The translations under genes and the position numbers were made by a program. This document shows positions 8,095-17,684 of a DNA stretch of 64,000 nt, in pieces. The stretch lies in NCBI RefSeq assembly GCF_900220995.1, contig NZ_OBQF01000007.1, positions 1 through 64,000 on the forward strand. The letters are read 5' to 3'. Origin of the DNA: Salinicoccus kekensis. Lineage in GTDB: Bacteria > Bacillota > Bacilli > Staphylococcales > Salinicoccaceae. The notes beneath the pieces are model-generated. The model did not search any database. It had not been told where the DNA came from and saw nothing but the letters and a program-made list of their open reading frames with translations. The number at the start of each line of letters is the position of its first letter. Positions within the stretch are counted from its first letter, which is position 1.

Positions 8095-9435
8095 TTATAC
8101 CCCTTTTAAATCTTTTATGACTACTCTTGGCCAATACCAATTATTAAATATTAATTGGACGAAAAGTATTGGAAATATTATTGAATATATTGAAGGATTT
8201 ATATTTAGTAATACAATTTGAATTAATACCGTCACTAATGCACTTATTAAAAAGGATTTATAGTAAGGCAAAGTATTCTTAGTAGAAAGTAATGTAACAA
8301 ATATATTTTGGTTATTATATAAAAATCTATACATTATTATGATAATTAGAATATGCAAAGGTAACAATTCTTGGTTAGATGCAATGACACCTAATATCAT
8401 GTCACCAAATATTAAGAAACTGATAAAAGCTAATATATTTATAAAGTAATTAATAGCTACTGACTTCTTGAAGAGATTCAATATTTCCTTATTTTGTCCT
8501 TTGACTCTATAATAATTAAATTTAGAAAGATAGGTATTATAGTAACTATTAGAAATAGTTAGTATTAAAGTTATAATTTGACTAACTAAACCGAATTTAC
8601 CACTAAATTCTAAACTTAAAAAATAAGAAGATAATAAAATTGGGAAATTTAAAATAAGATAGTTAGATACCGACACTACTCCAGCTTTGAAAGTATTAGG
8701 TAATAAAGATCGAATAATATTTTTTTGGAATTTAGGTTTAATTTTGCCTTTCAAAATTGAAGTTCTTTTATGAAACTTATAAAAGAACTTTGACAGTATT
8801 ATTCTGTTAACTATAACCGAAATAAAGTATGCAATTGAAACTCCTAAAATTCCATAGCCTAAGAATAAAAATAAGATGGATAATAATAATTGTGTGAATT
8901 TTGCTATAATCAGCGTTTGATTATAATATTTAATAGCTCCTATCCCTTTTAAAAATGAATTCCAAAATGAGAAAGCAATATTTAATATTATTGCAGTCAT
9001 ATACAATGTCCAAGATATTAAAACGATTAATATATCCAACTCATCTATAGAAACTTTGACAATATAAAACGTACCAATAGTAGATAAAACTATTAGAATT
9101 ATAATACCCATAATATAATAAATAAATTTAATGTTCGAGAGAAGTTTTATAAAAAAACTTTCATTAAATGAATTTTCCTCTTTTACTACATCATAGCCTA
9201 AAGACTTAACAGTATCAGCCCCTGACCAAACATAACTTACATGTCTGGAAACAGTGCTCTGAAACCCAAAATCGATTAGCATCGCTAATCCATATAGAGC
9301 CGTAAAAGTGTACCACAAGCCTAATTCATTCGGAGTAAGAAAAAAAAGAACAAAAGGTAGCAAGATAGCATTAATCCCTTGAACTAATATATGACTAACA
9401 TACCCCCAAATTACATCTTTCCTTCCAATATTCAT
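8095..9435 (-). CDS. wzx: Wzx-type capsule repeat-unit flippase
   Basis: A 446-residue polytopic membrane protein with about a dozen hydrophobic segments and few charged residues. The N-terminal helix pair (GYVSHILVQGINAILLPFVLFFLTPNELGLWYTF) is the usual start of MOP/PST-family polysaccharide flippases, which move the lipid-linked repeat across the membrane. The pairing with the polymerase that follows upstream supports this. It overlaps the polymerase gene by four bases. Confidence 0.85.
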   Translation of the reverse strand: MNIGRKDVIWGYVSHILVQGINAILLPFVLFFLTPNELGLWYTFTALYGLAMLIDFGFQSTVSRHVSYVWSGADTVKSLGYDVVKEENSFNESFFIKLLSNIKFIYYIMGIIILIVLSTIGTFYIVKVSIDELDILIVLISWTLYMTAIILNIAFSFWNSFLKGIGAIKYYNQTLIIAKFTQLLLSILFLFLGYGILGVSIAYFISVIVNRIILSKFFYKFHKRTSILKGKIKPKFQKNIIRSLLPNTFKAGVVSVSNYLILNFPILLSSYFLSLEFSGKFGLVSQIITLILTISNSYYNTYLSKFNYYRVKGQNKEILNLFKKSVAINYFINILAFISFLIFGDMILGVIASNQELLPLHILIIIIMYRFLYNNQNIFVTLLSTKNTLPYYKSFLISALVTVLIQIVLLNINPSIYSIIFPILFVQLIFNNWYWPRVVIKDLKGV

Positions 9436-10814
9436 TTTCTCATTCTCCCTTTATTAACTATTAAACTATTTATAAAAAATATCAACAGTAATATAAAGAC
9501 TTGATTAGTAAGAAAAGCAAGTAAGTTTGTAAAGTTTACCATCATAAATAATCCAATTCTTAAAGTGGCAAATATGTATATATACTTTAAGAAGATGTTC
9601 TTTTCATTTTTAGATTTCTTATCTAAAACCATCATAATTAATAATATAATTAAACTAAATATTGGAGCCAGTATGAAACCAAAATACAAGTAGCCTTGAC
9701 CTATCATTGGTAAGATTTGATCACGAGCTAATCCACCATTGTAAAAGACCACATTGAACATTTCTAAAGCACTTATATCGCTATCGAAAAAAGAATTTAT
9801 TAACACTACACTGCGAAATATATCATTCATAATTGAATCAATTTTAAATGATGGGTAAAAATCACTTGTTTGTACAGCTATGGCTACATTAGTGATACCT
9901 GAAAAGTATAATTGTAGGTTCATATTTAAATCACCTAAGATATCAGTGACAGTACTAGCCTCAGATGCAAAAGTTCTGTCTTTTAATAAAGTTGATATAA
10001 TTAAGAATAATGTGATAGCAATTGTAGATAAAGTACTTACTATCTTGCGGTGATTTTTATATAATACGTAAACTATAAACAAGCCAGAAATCAAAGGTAA
10101 AATAGTACTAAATCTACTTGTACCAACTATAAAAGAAGATATAAAAATAACTATTAATAGCGAATAAAAAAGATATAATGAGCTGTTTGTTTTTTGATAT
10201 TTTTTATAAAAAACGTTTATAAATGATATAATTACAACTAGTGACCCCAATTGTAATAAAAGCGGAACTATTGATAAGACCTCAATACCCATATCCTTGC
10301 TCTCTAATTGGTCTGCAGTAAAGACAAAAGTATATCTGTTTAATAATTCGGGATAAATCATTATTAATCCAAAACAAAATAATAGGTACATCCACCCTGT
10401 CACATTATAACTTATCTCTATATTAGGTGTGTTTTTACTTGAATAAAAGTATCGATTAAAAAGTGAAAAGAATATGAATATTAGAACCATCTCATATAAC
10501 ATGAGATTTACGGCAATGCTATAGTTGTTGACATTAGCCAGCATATTCGTGGCCACATTAGTTCCGTCAATTGTTGTGAAAAATGGAGATAGTACGTACC
10601 TAATAAACATACATATATTTAATGCTAAAACACCTAAGTAACCAAATATATACTTGGTTATAGAGGGGAAAAAAGCTATTAAAATCCCATAAATTAGTGG
10701 TATTAAAAACAATGTATAAGGGACACTATTATTATTTAAAAAAACTATTACTGAGGTAATCACCCCGCATAAAAAAAGAACTATTCTTATAAGTGAGTTA
10801 ACTTTTATTTGCAT
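9432..10814 (-). CDS. wzy: Wzy-type capsule polymerase
   Basis: A 460-residue protein made of about 12 hydrophobic segments with one long extracytoplasmic loop (about residues 280-380, TFASEASTVTDILGDL to NVVFYNGGLARDQILPMIGQ). This is the organisation of O-antigen/capsule polymerases that join repeat units on the outer face of the membrane. Primary sequence is poorly conserved in this group, so the call rests on topology, length and position beside Wzx. It overlaps the upstream capD-like gene by 17 bases. Confidence 0.75.
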   Translation of the reverse strand: MQIKVNSLIRIVLFLCGVITSVIVFLNNNSVPYTLFLIPLIYGILIAFFPSITKYIFGYLGVLALNICMFIRYVLSPFFTTIDGTNVATNMLANVNNYSIAVNLMLYEMVLIFIFFSLFNRYFYSSKNTPNIEISYNVTGWMYLLFCFGLIMIYPELLNRYTFVFTADQLESKDMGIEVLSIVPLLLQLGSLVVIISFINVFYKKYQKTNSSLYLFYSLLIVIFISSFIVGTSRFSTILPLISGLFIVYVLYKNHRKIVSTLSTIAITLFLIISTLLKDRTFASEASTVTDILGDLNMNLQLYFSGITNVAIAVQTSDFYPSFKIDSIMNDIFRSVVLINSFFDSDISALEMFNVVFYNGGLARDQILPMIGQGYLYFGFILAPIFSLIILLIMMVLDKKSKNEKNIFLKYIYIFATLRIGLFMMVNFTNLLAFLTNQVFILLLIFFINSLIVNKGRMRK

Positions 10815-12642
10815 AGAGTATTAAATCCTTTTTATCGAAATTGTTGAGCAAACTTTCTACTAAATCATCTATCTCTGCTTTTTCAATTAAAATAGTTTTC
10901 CCCCGGTAAATTTTTTCATACGCTTGTTCTGGATGGATCTCATCTTCACCCAAGAGTTCTTCATATAACTTTTCTCCTGGTCTAATACCTGTAAATTTTA
11001 TTCCTATTTCATCTTCTCTAAAACCACTAAATTTAATCATATTACGAGCTAAATCTACTATCTTAATTGGTTCTCCCATGTCTAATACAAATACTTCTCC
11101 GCCTTGGGCCAACGTCCCTGCTTGAATCACAAGTCTTGAAGCTTCAGGGATAGTCATAAAATACCTTGTCATTCTTTCATCTGTTACAGTAATTGGCCCG
11201 CCAGCTTCTATCTGCTTTCTAAACTTTGGGATTACTGATCCACGGCTCCCAAGTACATTTCCAAACCTCACCGCAACTAAAGTAGTGTCCTGATTTTCGC
11301 CATTTAACGCTTGGATCATCATTTCCGCAAGCCGCTTTGTTGCTCCCATGACATTCGGAGGATTTACCGCCTTATCCGTAGATATCAAGACAAATTTTTC
11401 TGATTTAAACTCAACTGCTGCTTCAGCAGTATTCTTTGTTCCGATGATATTGTTCTTCACAGCTTCCTGTGGGTTATACTCCATCAAAGGTACATGCTTA
11501 TGTGCAGCTGCATGATATACAACGTGCGGCTTATACTCTTCAAACACTTCAAATATTCTTTCACGGTCCTGTACATCCGCTATGATGGGTACGTACTCAA
11601 CGCTGTTTTTATAAGATTTAACCTCTTCGAGAATCGTGTAAATACTGTTCTCACCATGTCCGACAAGTACAACTTTCCTCGGCTGGAACTTCGTTATCTG
11701 TCTGACGATTTCAGAACCGATACTTCCACCTGCTCCAGTGACAAGTATGACTTTATCCTGAACCTGATCTTCAATGCCTTTCGTATCCAGTTCCACTGGT
11801 TCCCGTCCGAGCAAGTCTTCCACTTCGACTTTTTTCAAGTCGTTCACTTCCACACTGCCCGACATCACATCATCAATATTCGGCATAATCATCACTTCCA
11901 CACCTTCAGCTGCAGACAAGTTATGGATATCGTTCAACTCGCTCTTACTTAATGAAGGAATTGCGATGACCACTTTTTCTACTTCATATTTTTTTATTAA
12001 ACGTTGGATATCATTTCTGTCACCTTCGACCCTTACCCTAGGCGCGAGTTCCATCCTTTGTTTCGCCGGTTCATCATCCACTGCTACAATCGGAATCATA
12101 TCCATTTGAGGCGTATCCAGCATCTGTTTCACCAACATGGCTCCGCCACGTCCAGCGCCTACAATCATCGTTCGTTTTTTATTCTTATATCTATCTTTTT
12201 CTTCTTTGCCGACTATATTACTTCTAGCCACACGCCATGATAGCCTTGAACCGCCTATCAACAGAAGATGCATCATCCATGTGATAATCATTAACCTTGT
12301 AAACGACGTCTGGAAAAATATCATCGTCAATATGTATGTAACTATTATTGACGCCGTCACTGCTTTCGCAATCGACATCAGTTCCCTGACACTCGCATAC
12401 TCCCACGCTCTATGATATAAGTTGAAAACATAAGCAAAGACATGATGACTGATAAGGAGAGTAATGGAGACACCGACAAGCACCGGCCATGTATACTCCA
12501 GGAAAAACGGGGCCAAAATATAGTAGCCTAAAAATACGGAAAAAGTCACTATCAGCGAGTCAATCACCAACAGTAATATGTAACGTCCTCTTGCACCCAA
12601 TCCACAAACCTTCTTTCTAGAATCTTCGAATAATATTACCAT
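10798..12642 (-). CDS. capD: CapD/WbpM-like membrane UDP-GlcNAc 4,6-dehydratase
   Basis: A 614-residue two-part protein. Residues 1-150 hold four transmembrane helices. A CoA-binding-like Rossmann domain (VGAGRGGAMLVKQM near 160) follows, then an extended SDR domain with VTGAGGSIGSEIVRQI near residue 304. Relatives convert UDP-N-acetylhexosamine to the 4-keto-6-deoxy sugar that leads to QuiNAc or FucNAc. It is the first gene of the operon. The annotated ATG has no clear ribosome site; a TTG at 12598-12600 is preceded by AAGAAGG at a good distance and may be the true start. Composition changes within the gene: the last hundred codons are AT-rich like the capsule genes, the rest resembles the chromosome. 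Confidence 0.85.
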   Translation of the reverse strand: MVILFEDSRKKVCGLGARGRYILLLVIDSLIVTFSVFLGYYILAPFFLEYTWPVLVGVSITLLISHHVFAYVFNLYHRAWEYASVRELMSIAKAVTASIIVTYILTMIFFQTSFTRLMIITWMMHLLLIGGSRLSWRVARSNIVGKEEKDRYKNKKRTMIVGAGRGGAMLVKQMLDTPQMDMIPIVAVDDEPAKQRMELAPRVRVEGDRNDIQRLIKKYEVEKVVIAIPSLSKSELNDIHNLSAAEGVEVMIMPNIDDVMSGSVEVNDLKKVEVEDLLGREPVELDTKGIEDQVQDKVILVTGAGGSIGSEIVRQITKFQPRKVVLVGHGENSIYTILEEVKSYKNSVEYVPIIADVQDRERIFEVFEEYKPHVVYHAAAHKHVPLMEYNPQEAVKNNIIGTKNTAEAAVEFKSEKFVLISTDKAVNPPNVMGATKRLAEMMIQALNGENQDTTLVAVRFGNVLGSRGSVIPKFRKQIEAGGPITVTDERMTRYFMTIPEASRLVIQAGTLAQGGEVFVLDMGEPIKIVDLARNMIKFSGFREDEIGIKFTGIRPGEKLYEELLGEDEIHPEQAYEKIYRGKTILIEKAEIDDLVESLLNNFDKKDLILYANKS

Positions 12643-12825
12643 CCAGTAGTTTTAATTCATTTTTTCATTTAGCTTATACTATAACATAATATTTGTAAGA
12701 TATTGCCGGATTCTTAAAATTTTATCACACTCTTAACATTAGAATTTTCTTAAAACGCTTCCACATCTTATCTATATTATATAAATAACTATCTATTCAG
12801 AACATGGCTTTTCAAAAATGAAAAT

Positions 12826-12849
12826 GGTACAGTCCTTTTTGACTGTACC
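12826..12849 (-). terminator. Terminator after the dicarboxylate transporter gene
   Basis: Perfect 9-bp stem GGTACAGTC / GACTGTACC with a six-base loop, followed on the minus strand by ATTTTCATTTTT. It lies 25 bases beyond the transporter stop codon. The remaining 180 bases up to the capD-like gene must hold the capsule promoter; they are AT-rich, with a TATAGT-like -10 near 12680, but no convincing -35. Confidence 0.85.
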
Positions 12850-12873
12850 ATATATACTACTTCTCATTAAACA

Positions 12874-14529
12874 CTAGAATGGGAAGCTATTCAAATTAAT
12901 ATCGTAAACCACCGGCAGAGCCAGATAGGTGAAACCGACAATGATGATCAATGCAATGATATTCAAGCCGAAGCCGGCCTTCGCCATCTCCTGGATTGAT
13001 ATCTTACCCGTACCGAAGACGATGGCGTTCGGTGGTGTACCCACCGGCAACATGAACGCACAGTTCGCAGCCATCGCTGCAGGAAGCATCAGCGCCAGTG
13101 GATGGACATCCACAGCCATAGCAAGACCTGCCAGCACCGGAAGGATCATCGTTGCGGTTGCTGTATTCGACGTGAATTCCGTCAGGAACAGGATCATCAG
13201 TGCGACGATTGCAATCATGAGTATAATCGGCATGCCTTCAATATTCGCAAGCAAGTCACCGAGCCACGCATCTACACCCGTCTCAACAATTGCCGCTGCA
13301 AGTGCCAGACCGCCACCGAAGAGCAGTAGCACACCCCAAGGCAGGTCTTTTGAAACCGACCAGTCGAGTATGCGGCCGTCCTTCCTTTTCGTCGGGATGA
13401 GGAACAGGAGCACAGCTGCAATCATCGCAATTGAACCGTCCGTCAGCATCTCCAGGAATGTAAAGTGTTCGAATACGAATCCGCGGAGTATCCACATAGA
13501 TGCCGCGAAGAGGAATATCGCAAGTACCCATTTCTCCTCTTTCGTTGTCTTGCCGAGCGCTTCATACTCCTGATTGATGATTTTCTTGCCGCCAGGCAGT
13601 TCCTTCAAATCATGTTTAAATGCGAAATAAGTCATATAGACCCATGCAATCGCAAGCAGGATGATGACCGTCGGCACACCGATCAGCATATACTGTGCAA
13701 AGCTCATGTCATAGCCGAACAGTTCGTTCATCTGACCCGCAAGTATGATGAGCGGCGGCGTACCGATTAGTGTACCGAGACCCCCGATTGTGCCTGCGTA
13801 ACCGATTCCAAGAACGAGCTGCTTTTCGAACTTCGTCACGTCACCGCCATGCTCCTCGGTCGTGAGCGCGTGCGCCTCCTTGATGATCGCAAGACCGATC
13901 GGAATCATGATCATCACCGCTGCAGTGTTCGATACGAACATTGAAAGTAGCGCTGTCGCAATCATAAAGCCAAGCATGATTGTGGCAGATGTCGTTCCGA
14001 TCGCACGGATAATCGTAAGTGCGACCCTAGTATGTAAGTTCCATTTTTCCATCGCAACTGCGAGCAGGAAGCCGCCGAGGAACAAGAATATGATGTCGGC
14101 TCCGTACGCACCAGACACCGTACCGCTGTCCATCACGCCGCCCATAGGGAACAGGAACAACGGCAGAAGTGAAGTCGCCGGGATCGGTATGGCTTCGGTC
14201 ATCCACCATGTCGCAATCCATAACGCAGATGCAACGACGAAGACGCCGCTCTGGTCCAGCCCTTCCGTATCGAGGAACAACAATGTCAATATGAACAACA
14301 GCGGACCGAGGATCAATCCGATCATCTGGAGTTTATTATATGAAGGGTAGCCGGAATACTCTTCCGGTTTGTTCTCCACCGCCTTCTTCATATCCTCCGA
14401 ACTGAAGAACTTCAAAAGTGACTTCGTACGCCGGGATTCCCGCCATACATTGTCATAACTTTTCTTCACGAAAGACGAATCTTTTTCGCCGAATTTTCTG
14501 AAATTTGAATCATGTTTGCGCTTACTCAA
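12874..14529 (-). CDS. DASS-family sodium/dicarboxylate symporter (SdcS-like)
   Basis: A 551-residue integral membrane protein of the SLC13/DASS family, which imports succinate, fumarate or malate with sodium. Both Ser-Asn-Thr signature loops are present (FVSNTAAVMIMIP and FTSNTATATMILP), with the proline-rich PVGTPPNAIVFGTG near the C-terminus. An N-terminal soluble tail of about 70 residues rich in charged amino acids precedes the first helix, as in SdcS relatives. The start is taken as the TTG at 14527-14529 because AGGGAGG lies eight bases before it; a TTG seven codons upstream would overlap that site. Single-gene transcript ending at the hairpin at 12826-12849. Confidence 0.9.
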   Translation of the reverse strand: MSKRKHDSNFRKFGEKDSSFVKKSYDNVWRESRRTKSLLKFFSSEDMKKAVENKPEEYSGYPSYNKLQMIGLILGPLLFILTLLFLDTEGLDQSGVFVVASALWIATWWMTEAIPIPATSLLPLFLFPMGGVMDSGTVSGAYGADIIFLFLGGFLLAVAMEKWNLHTRVALTIIRAIGTTSATIMLGFMIATALLSMFVSNTAAVMIMIPIGLAIIKEAHALTTEEHGGDVTKFEKQLVLGIGYAGTIGGLGTLIGTPPLIILAGQMNELFGYDMSFAQYMLIGVPTVIILLAIAWVYMTYFAFKHDLKELPGGKKIINQEYEALGKTTKEEKWVLAIFLFAASMWILRGFVFEHFTFLEMLTDGSIAMIAAVLLFLIPTKRKDGRILDWSVSKDLPWGVLLLFGGGLALAAAIVETGVDAWLGDLLANIEGMPIILMIAIVALMILFLTEFTSNTATATMILPVLAGLAMAVDVHPLALMLPAAMAANCAFMLPVGTPPNAIVFGTGKISIQEMAKAGFGLNIIALIIIVGFTYLALPVVYDINLNSFPF

Positions 14530-14794
14530 AACCGTTTCCTCCCTTATCAATAAAAGTACAATGAGATGAATTTAACATATACAGAATATTTAAGCTATAG
14601 TCATTTTTACTCTTTTATATGCCTCTTTTACACCTTTGGAGTTTTGGGTATAGGAGTTGTATTAGCTGAAGGTTAATTCAATCTTTCACGTCAGTGCGGC
14701 ATGCATGTTTCTTTTGTATATATCCATGCACAATCTGATAAAATGGCAGTGAGATTGAATTTGAAATCGTCCAAAATCAGGAGGTTGATTTTTA

Positions 14795-15979
14795 ATGGAA
14801 ACATTATTCAAAGCATTGGAAGAGGAATTCGATAATATGGTGGATTTCCGCCGGGATATGCATATGTATCCGGAGCTCTCCCACCATGAGGAAAAGACAC
14901 CGGAGAAGATTGCACAGTTCTATAAGGATCTCGGTCTTGAAGATGTACGGACGAAAGTCGGCGGACGCGGTGTCGTTGCGACATTAGAAGGCGGCAAGCC
15001 CGGCAAGACGGTCGCGCTTCGTGCAGACTTCGATGCCCTGCCGATCCAGGACGCCAAAGATGTCGAGTACAAATCAAAAATTGACGGTGTGATGCACGCT
15101 TGCGGACACGACGTCCACACATCAACACTGCTCCACGTCGCAAAAGTGCTGTTCCAGAACAAGGAAGAAATGCCCGGCAAGGTCGTCTTCCTGCATCAGT
15201 TCGCGGAGGAAGTGATCCCGGGCGGCGCGAAATTCATGATCGAGGACGGCTGCCTTGACGGGGTTGACGCCGTATTCGGCGCACACGTCATCTCCACCAT
15301 GCCGTTCGGCAAAGCCGGTGCACTGCCGGGTGCAGCCATGGCAAGCGGGGACACTTTTGAAATCACCGTGCAGGGCAAGGGCGGACATGCCGGCATGCCG
15401 CAGCACAACAAAGATCCGCTGACCGTTGCGACTACTTTGTTCCAAAGCTTGCAGACAATCGTGAGCCGTGACACAGATCCACTCAATTCAGGTGTAGTAT
15501 CCGTTACGACATTCAACACCGGTCAGCCAAACTTCAACGTCATCCCGGACAAAGTCGAACTGAAGGGCACCGTACGTACGCTGGATGATGAGACGCGTGA
15601 TAATGCAGAGGAACGAATCAAGCAGCTCACTAAAGGCATCGCCGATGCCTACGGCATGAGTGCGGAAGTAAATTATACGCGGGGCTACCCTGTCGTCGTA
15701 AATGACGATGATGAGACTGTCCGCATTTTGGAAGTGCAGCGTCAGGTCATGGGTGAAGAGAACGTCATCGACATCAAGCCGCAGACCAGCATGGAGGACT
15801 TCGGTTACTACCTGCAGGAGCGTCCGGGCTGTTTCTTCATCGTCGGTGGTACGATGGAAGACAAGGATGATGTCTATCCGCACCACCATCCGAACTTCGA
15901 TGTGGATGAGCGCGCCATGATCAATATCGGCAAGATCTTTATCGCCACTGTGTTTGATTACAACGGTGAAGAAAAATAA
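14795..15979 (+). CDS. M20D-family amidohydrolase (hippurate hydrolase / N-acyl amino acid amidohydrolase-like)
   Basis: A 394-residue metallo-amidohydrolase. Metal-binding and catalytic motifs are ADFDALPI, HACGHDVHTS, the HQFAEEVIPGG glutamate pair, then VQGKGGHAGMPQ and the C-terminal TSMEDFGYYLQERPG. These fit the M20D group (N-acetyldiaminopimelate deacetylase, hippurate or N-acyl amino acid hydrolases); the actual substrate is not determined by sequence. The ribosome site AGGAGGT stands 12 bases before the ATG. A weak promoter (TTGTAT, 17 bases, GATAAA) lies near 14720-14750. It converges with the flavin monooxygenase gene. Confidence 0.85.
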   Translation: METLFKALEEEFDNMVDFRRDMHMYPELSHHEEKTPEKIAQFYKDLGLEDVRTKVGGRGVVATLEGGKPGKTVALRADFDALPIQDAKDVEYKSKIDGVMHACGHDVHTSTLLHVAKVLFQNKEEMPGKVVFLHQFAEEVIPGGAKFMIEDGCLDGVDAVFGAHVISTMPFGKAGALPGAAMASGDTFEITVQGKGGHAGMPQHNKDPLTVATTLFQSLQTIVSRDTDPLNSGVVSVTTFNTGQPNFNVIPDKVELKGTVRTLDDETRDNAEERIKQLTKGIADAYGMSAEVNYTRGYPVVVNDDDETVRILEVQRQVMGEENVIDIKPQTSMEDFGYYLQERPGCFFIVGGTMEDKDDVYPHHHPNFDVDERAMINIGKIFIATVFDYNGEEK

Positions 15980-16013
15980 GCTGGTAGAGACAATTTAAAA
16001 GATGAGGACAAAA

Positions 16014-16103
16014 GAAACCCGTGCGTCATACTCCTAGGGGAAAAGCATCTGCGCGAGACTCTCACCTCACGCGATGCCCCAGGAAAGATGACGCACGGGT
16101 TTC
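16014..16103. terminator. Long nested hairpin, bidirectional terminator
   Basis: A perfect 16-bp inverted repeat (GAAACCCGTGCGTCAT at 16014-16029 and its complement at 16088-16103) encloses 58 bases that contain a second imperfect stem (AGGGGAAAAGCATC... with ...GATGCCCC). It lies between two convergent genes, with A/T-rich flanks on both sides, so it can end both transcripts. The nested form is larger than an ordinary terminator. Confidence 0.75.
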
Positions 16104-16106
16104 AGT

Positions 16107-17120
16107 TTAATTCATTTCTCTTTTTTCGAAAGCTTCCTTCAACAGTTCGAACGATTTGATCTTATCTTCAATGGAATACGTATTGGTGGAAATCATGATT
16201 TCATCGGCTTGAGCTTCACGTGCAAGGTCCCTCAACCTGGAGGCGACTTCGTCTCCTGTCCCGGTGAGCATGTTATCCAGTCGCTTCTCCACGTTTTCCT
16301 GCTCTTCAGCAGTAAGTTCAAAGTTTTTCGCACCTTCCACACTCGGAAGGCTGTCATTCTCGCTGCTTTCACCGAATGACCGTTCCTTTTCGATACCCCA
16401 GATGAGTGTGCTCATCGCAATATCTCTTGCCTGCTCATCACTTTTCGCAACGAATGCAGTGACGGTCACCATCACCAGCGGTTTCTGTCCTTCACTTCTC
16501 GGTTTGAAATTATACCTGTACGTATCAAGCACTTCCTGCATATCGCCGGCATTCGACATGAAATAGCCGAAGCAGTAGTTTATGCCAAGCTTCCCTGCCA
16601 GTTCTGCACTCTTTACACTCGTGCCGAGCATCCACACTTCAGGCGGAGGATCCGCAAGCGGACTCATCTTCAGCTTATTATCGTGGTTGTCGTGATGGAT
16701 GTAGCCCATGAGCTCAGAAACACGCTCCTCATTCGCATACACATTCTTCAAGTACTCTTTATTCAGCGCCTCCGTTGCCTCGGCAGGACCACCCGGCGCA
16801 CGTCCCAGACCGAGGTCTACCCGGCGGGGGAAAAGTGTTCCGAGCGTATGGTAATTCTCCGCCACCTTATACGGGCTGTAGTACGGGATGAGCGTCGCAC
16901 CCGAGCCGATCCTGATTTCCTCCGTCCTGCTGCCGATGGCGGCAAGCGTCACTTCCGGGGTGCTTGAGGCGAAGCCCGTCATCGCATGGTGCTCGGCGAG
17001 CCAAAACCTCGAATAGCCGAGCCGCTCACCTTCCATGGCGAGCCGTATCGCATTCTGGAGGGCATCACTCGCCGTACTCCCTTTGGAGATGGGTGCCTGA
17101 TCCAATATGCCGAGCTTCAT
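16107..17120 (-). CDS. LLM-class flavin-dependent monooxygenase (luciferase-like)
   Basis: A 337-residue bacterial luciferase-like TIM barrel. Diagnostic elements are LGILDQAP at the N-terminus, the RFWLAEHHAMTGFASSTPEV strand-helix, IRIGSGATLIPYYSPYKVAENYHTL and VDLGLGRAPGG, typical of the group annotated as alkanal or alkane monooxygenase-like. It uses reduced FMN; the substrate is unknown. The ATG at 17118-17120 lies one base after the stop of the DUF3219 gene, so translation is probably coupled; a GTG nine bases upstream is the alternative. A second member of the same type lies at 55421-56428 and a different LLM family at 45476-46408. Confidence 0.85.
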   Translation of the reverse strand: MKLGILDQAPISKGSTASDALQNAIRLAMEGERLGYSRFWLAEHHAMTGFASSTPEVTLAAIGSRTEEIRIGSGATLIPYYSPYKVAENYHTLGTLFPRRVDLGLGRAPGGPAEATEALNKEYLKNVYANEERVSELMGYIHHDNHDNKLKMSPLADPPPEVWMLGTSVKSAELAGKLGINYCFGYFMSNAGDMQEVLDTYRYNFKPRSEGQKPLVMVTVTAFVAKSDEQARDIAMSTLIWGIEKERSFGESSENDSLPSVEGAKNFELTAEEQENVEKRLDNMLTGTGDEVASRLRDLAREAQADEIMISTNTYSIEDKIKSFELLKEAFEKREMN

Positions 17121-17121
17121 A

Positions 17122-17451
17122 TTATGCACCGATGTTCCCGACGTTTTTGAACGTCACCGTATATTCATCCGCCGTCTCATTGTCTTCCGCTTCATACAGA
17201 TTCACGATGCCGCTGTAGAAGTTGATGATCTCACCGCGGAATGCGAGGTTCTTCTCCGGCACTTCCACATCGAGCGTCCCTTCATACAGAAGGCCCGCCG
17301 TCTCACTGTAGACATCCTTCGTCACATTGAACGACACCGTGATCTCCTCGACATCCCTTGCACCCGACTTCACACCTTCTGCGAAAATCGGTTTGTCCTT
17401 ATAATCCGTCAGTTCAATCTCTTTGCCGTTCAGTCTTATCTTTTCTGCCAT
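17122..17451 (-). CDS. DUF3219 family protein (YkvR-like)
   Basis: A 109-residue soluble protein resembling Bacillus YkvR: RLNGKEIELTDY, then VSFNVTKDVYSETAGLLYEGTLDVEVPEKNLAFRGEI, then a tail with VNLYE. The NVT...LLYE...VEVPE..LAFRGE pattern is the family core. Function unknown. It lies between a 71-residue unknown gene and the flavin monooxygenase, all in one minus-strand run with short spacers. Confidence 0.75.
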   Translation of the reverse strand: MAEKIRLNGKEIELTDYKDKPIFAEGVKSGARDVEEITVSFNVTKDVYSETAGLLYEGTLDVEVPEKNLAFRGEIINFYSGIVNLYEAEDNETADEYTVTFKNVGNIGA

Positions 17452-17468
17452 TTCCTCTTCACTCTCAC

Positions 17469-17684
17469 TTATGATTGTCTGTTTTCGATTTCCTGGATGG
17501 ATACGCTCGTGACAAGGTTCGGGTTGACCAGGAGCCTCTGCCCGCCCCCGAGATCCACGTTGATGAACTGCGAGTTGTCGATCGACCTTGAAAACACCCC
17601 GATCAAGCCTTCCACCGCTTCAGGATGTGCGATTTCCGTCGACTCACCGCCGACCATGTGCAAAGTCACCATTTTCTGCGTCAT
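17469..17684 (-). CDS. Conserved-looking small protein, unknown
   Basis: 71 residues, soluble, with a compact beta-rich look (MVTLHMVGGESTEIAHPEAVEGLIGVFSRS, then FINVDLGGGQRLLVNPNLVTSVSIQE). The pattern resembles small LytTR-like or SH3-like folds but I do not recognise the family. The ribosome site AAGGAGG lies a few bases before the ATG. It heads the three-gene run with DUF3219 and the monooxygenase. Confidence 0.6.
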   Translation of the reverse strand: MTQKMVTLHMVGGESTEIAHPEAVEGLIGVFSRSIDNSQFINVDLGGGQRLLVNPNLVTSVSIQEIENRQS

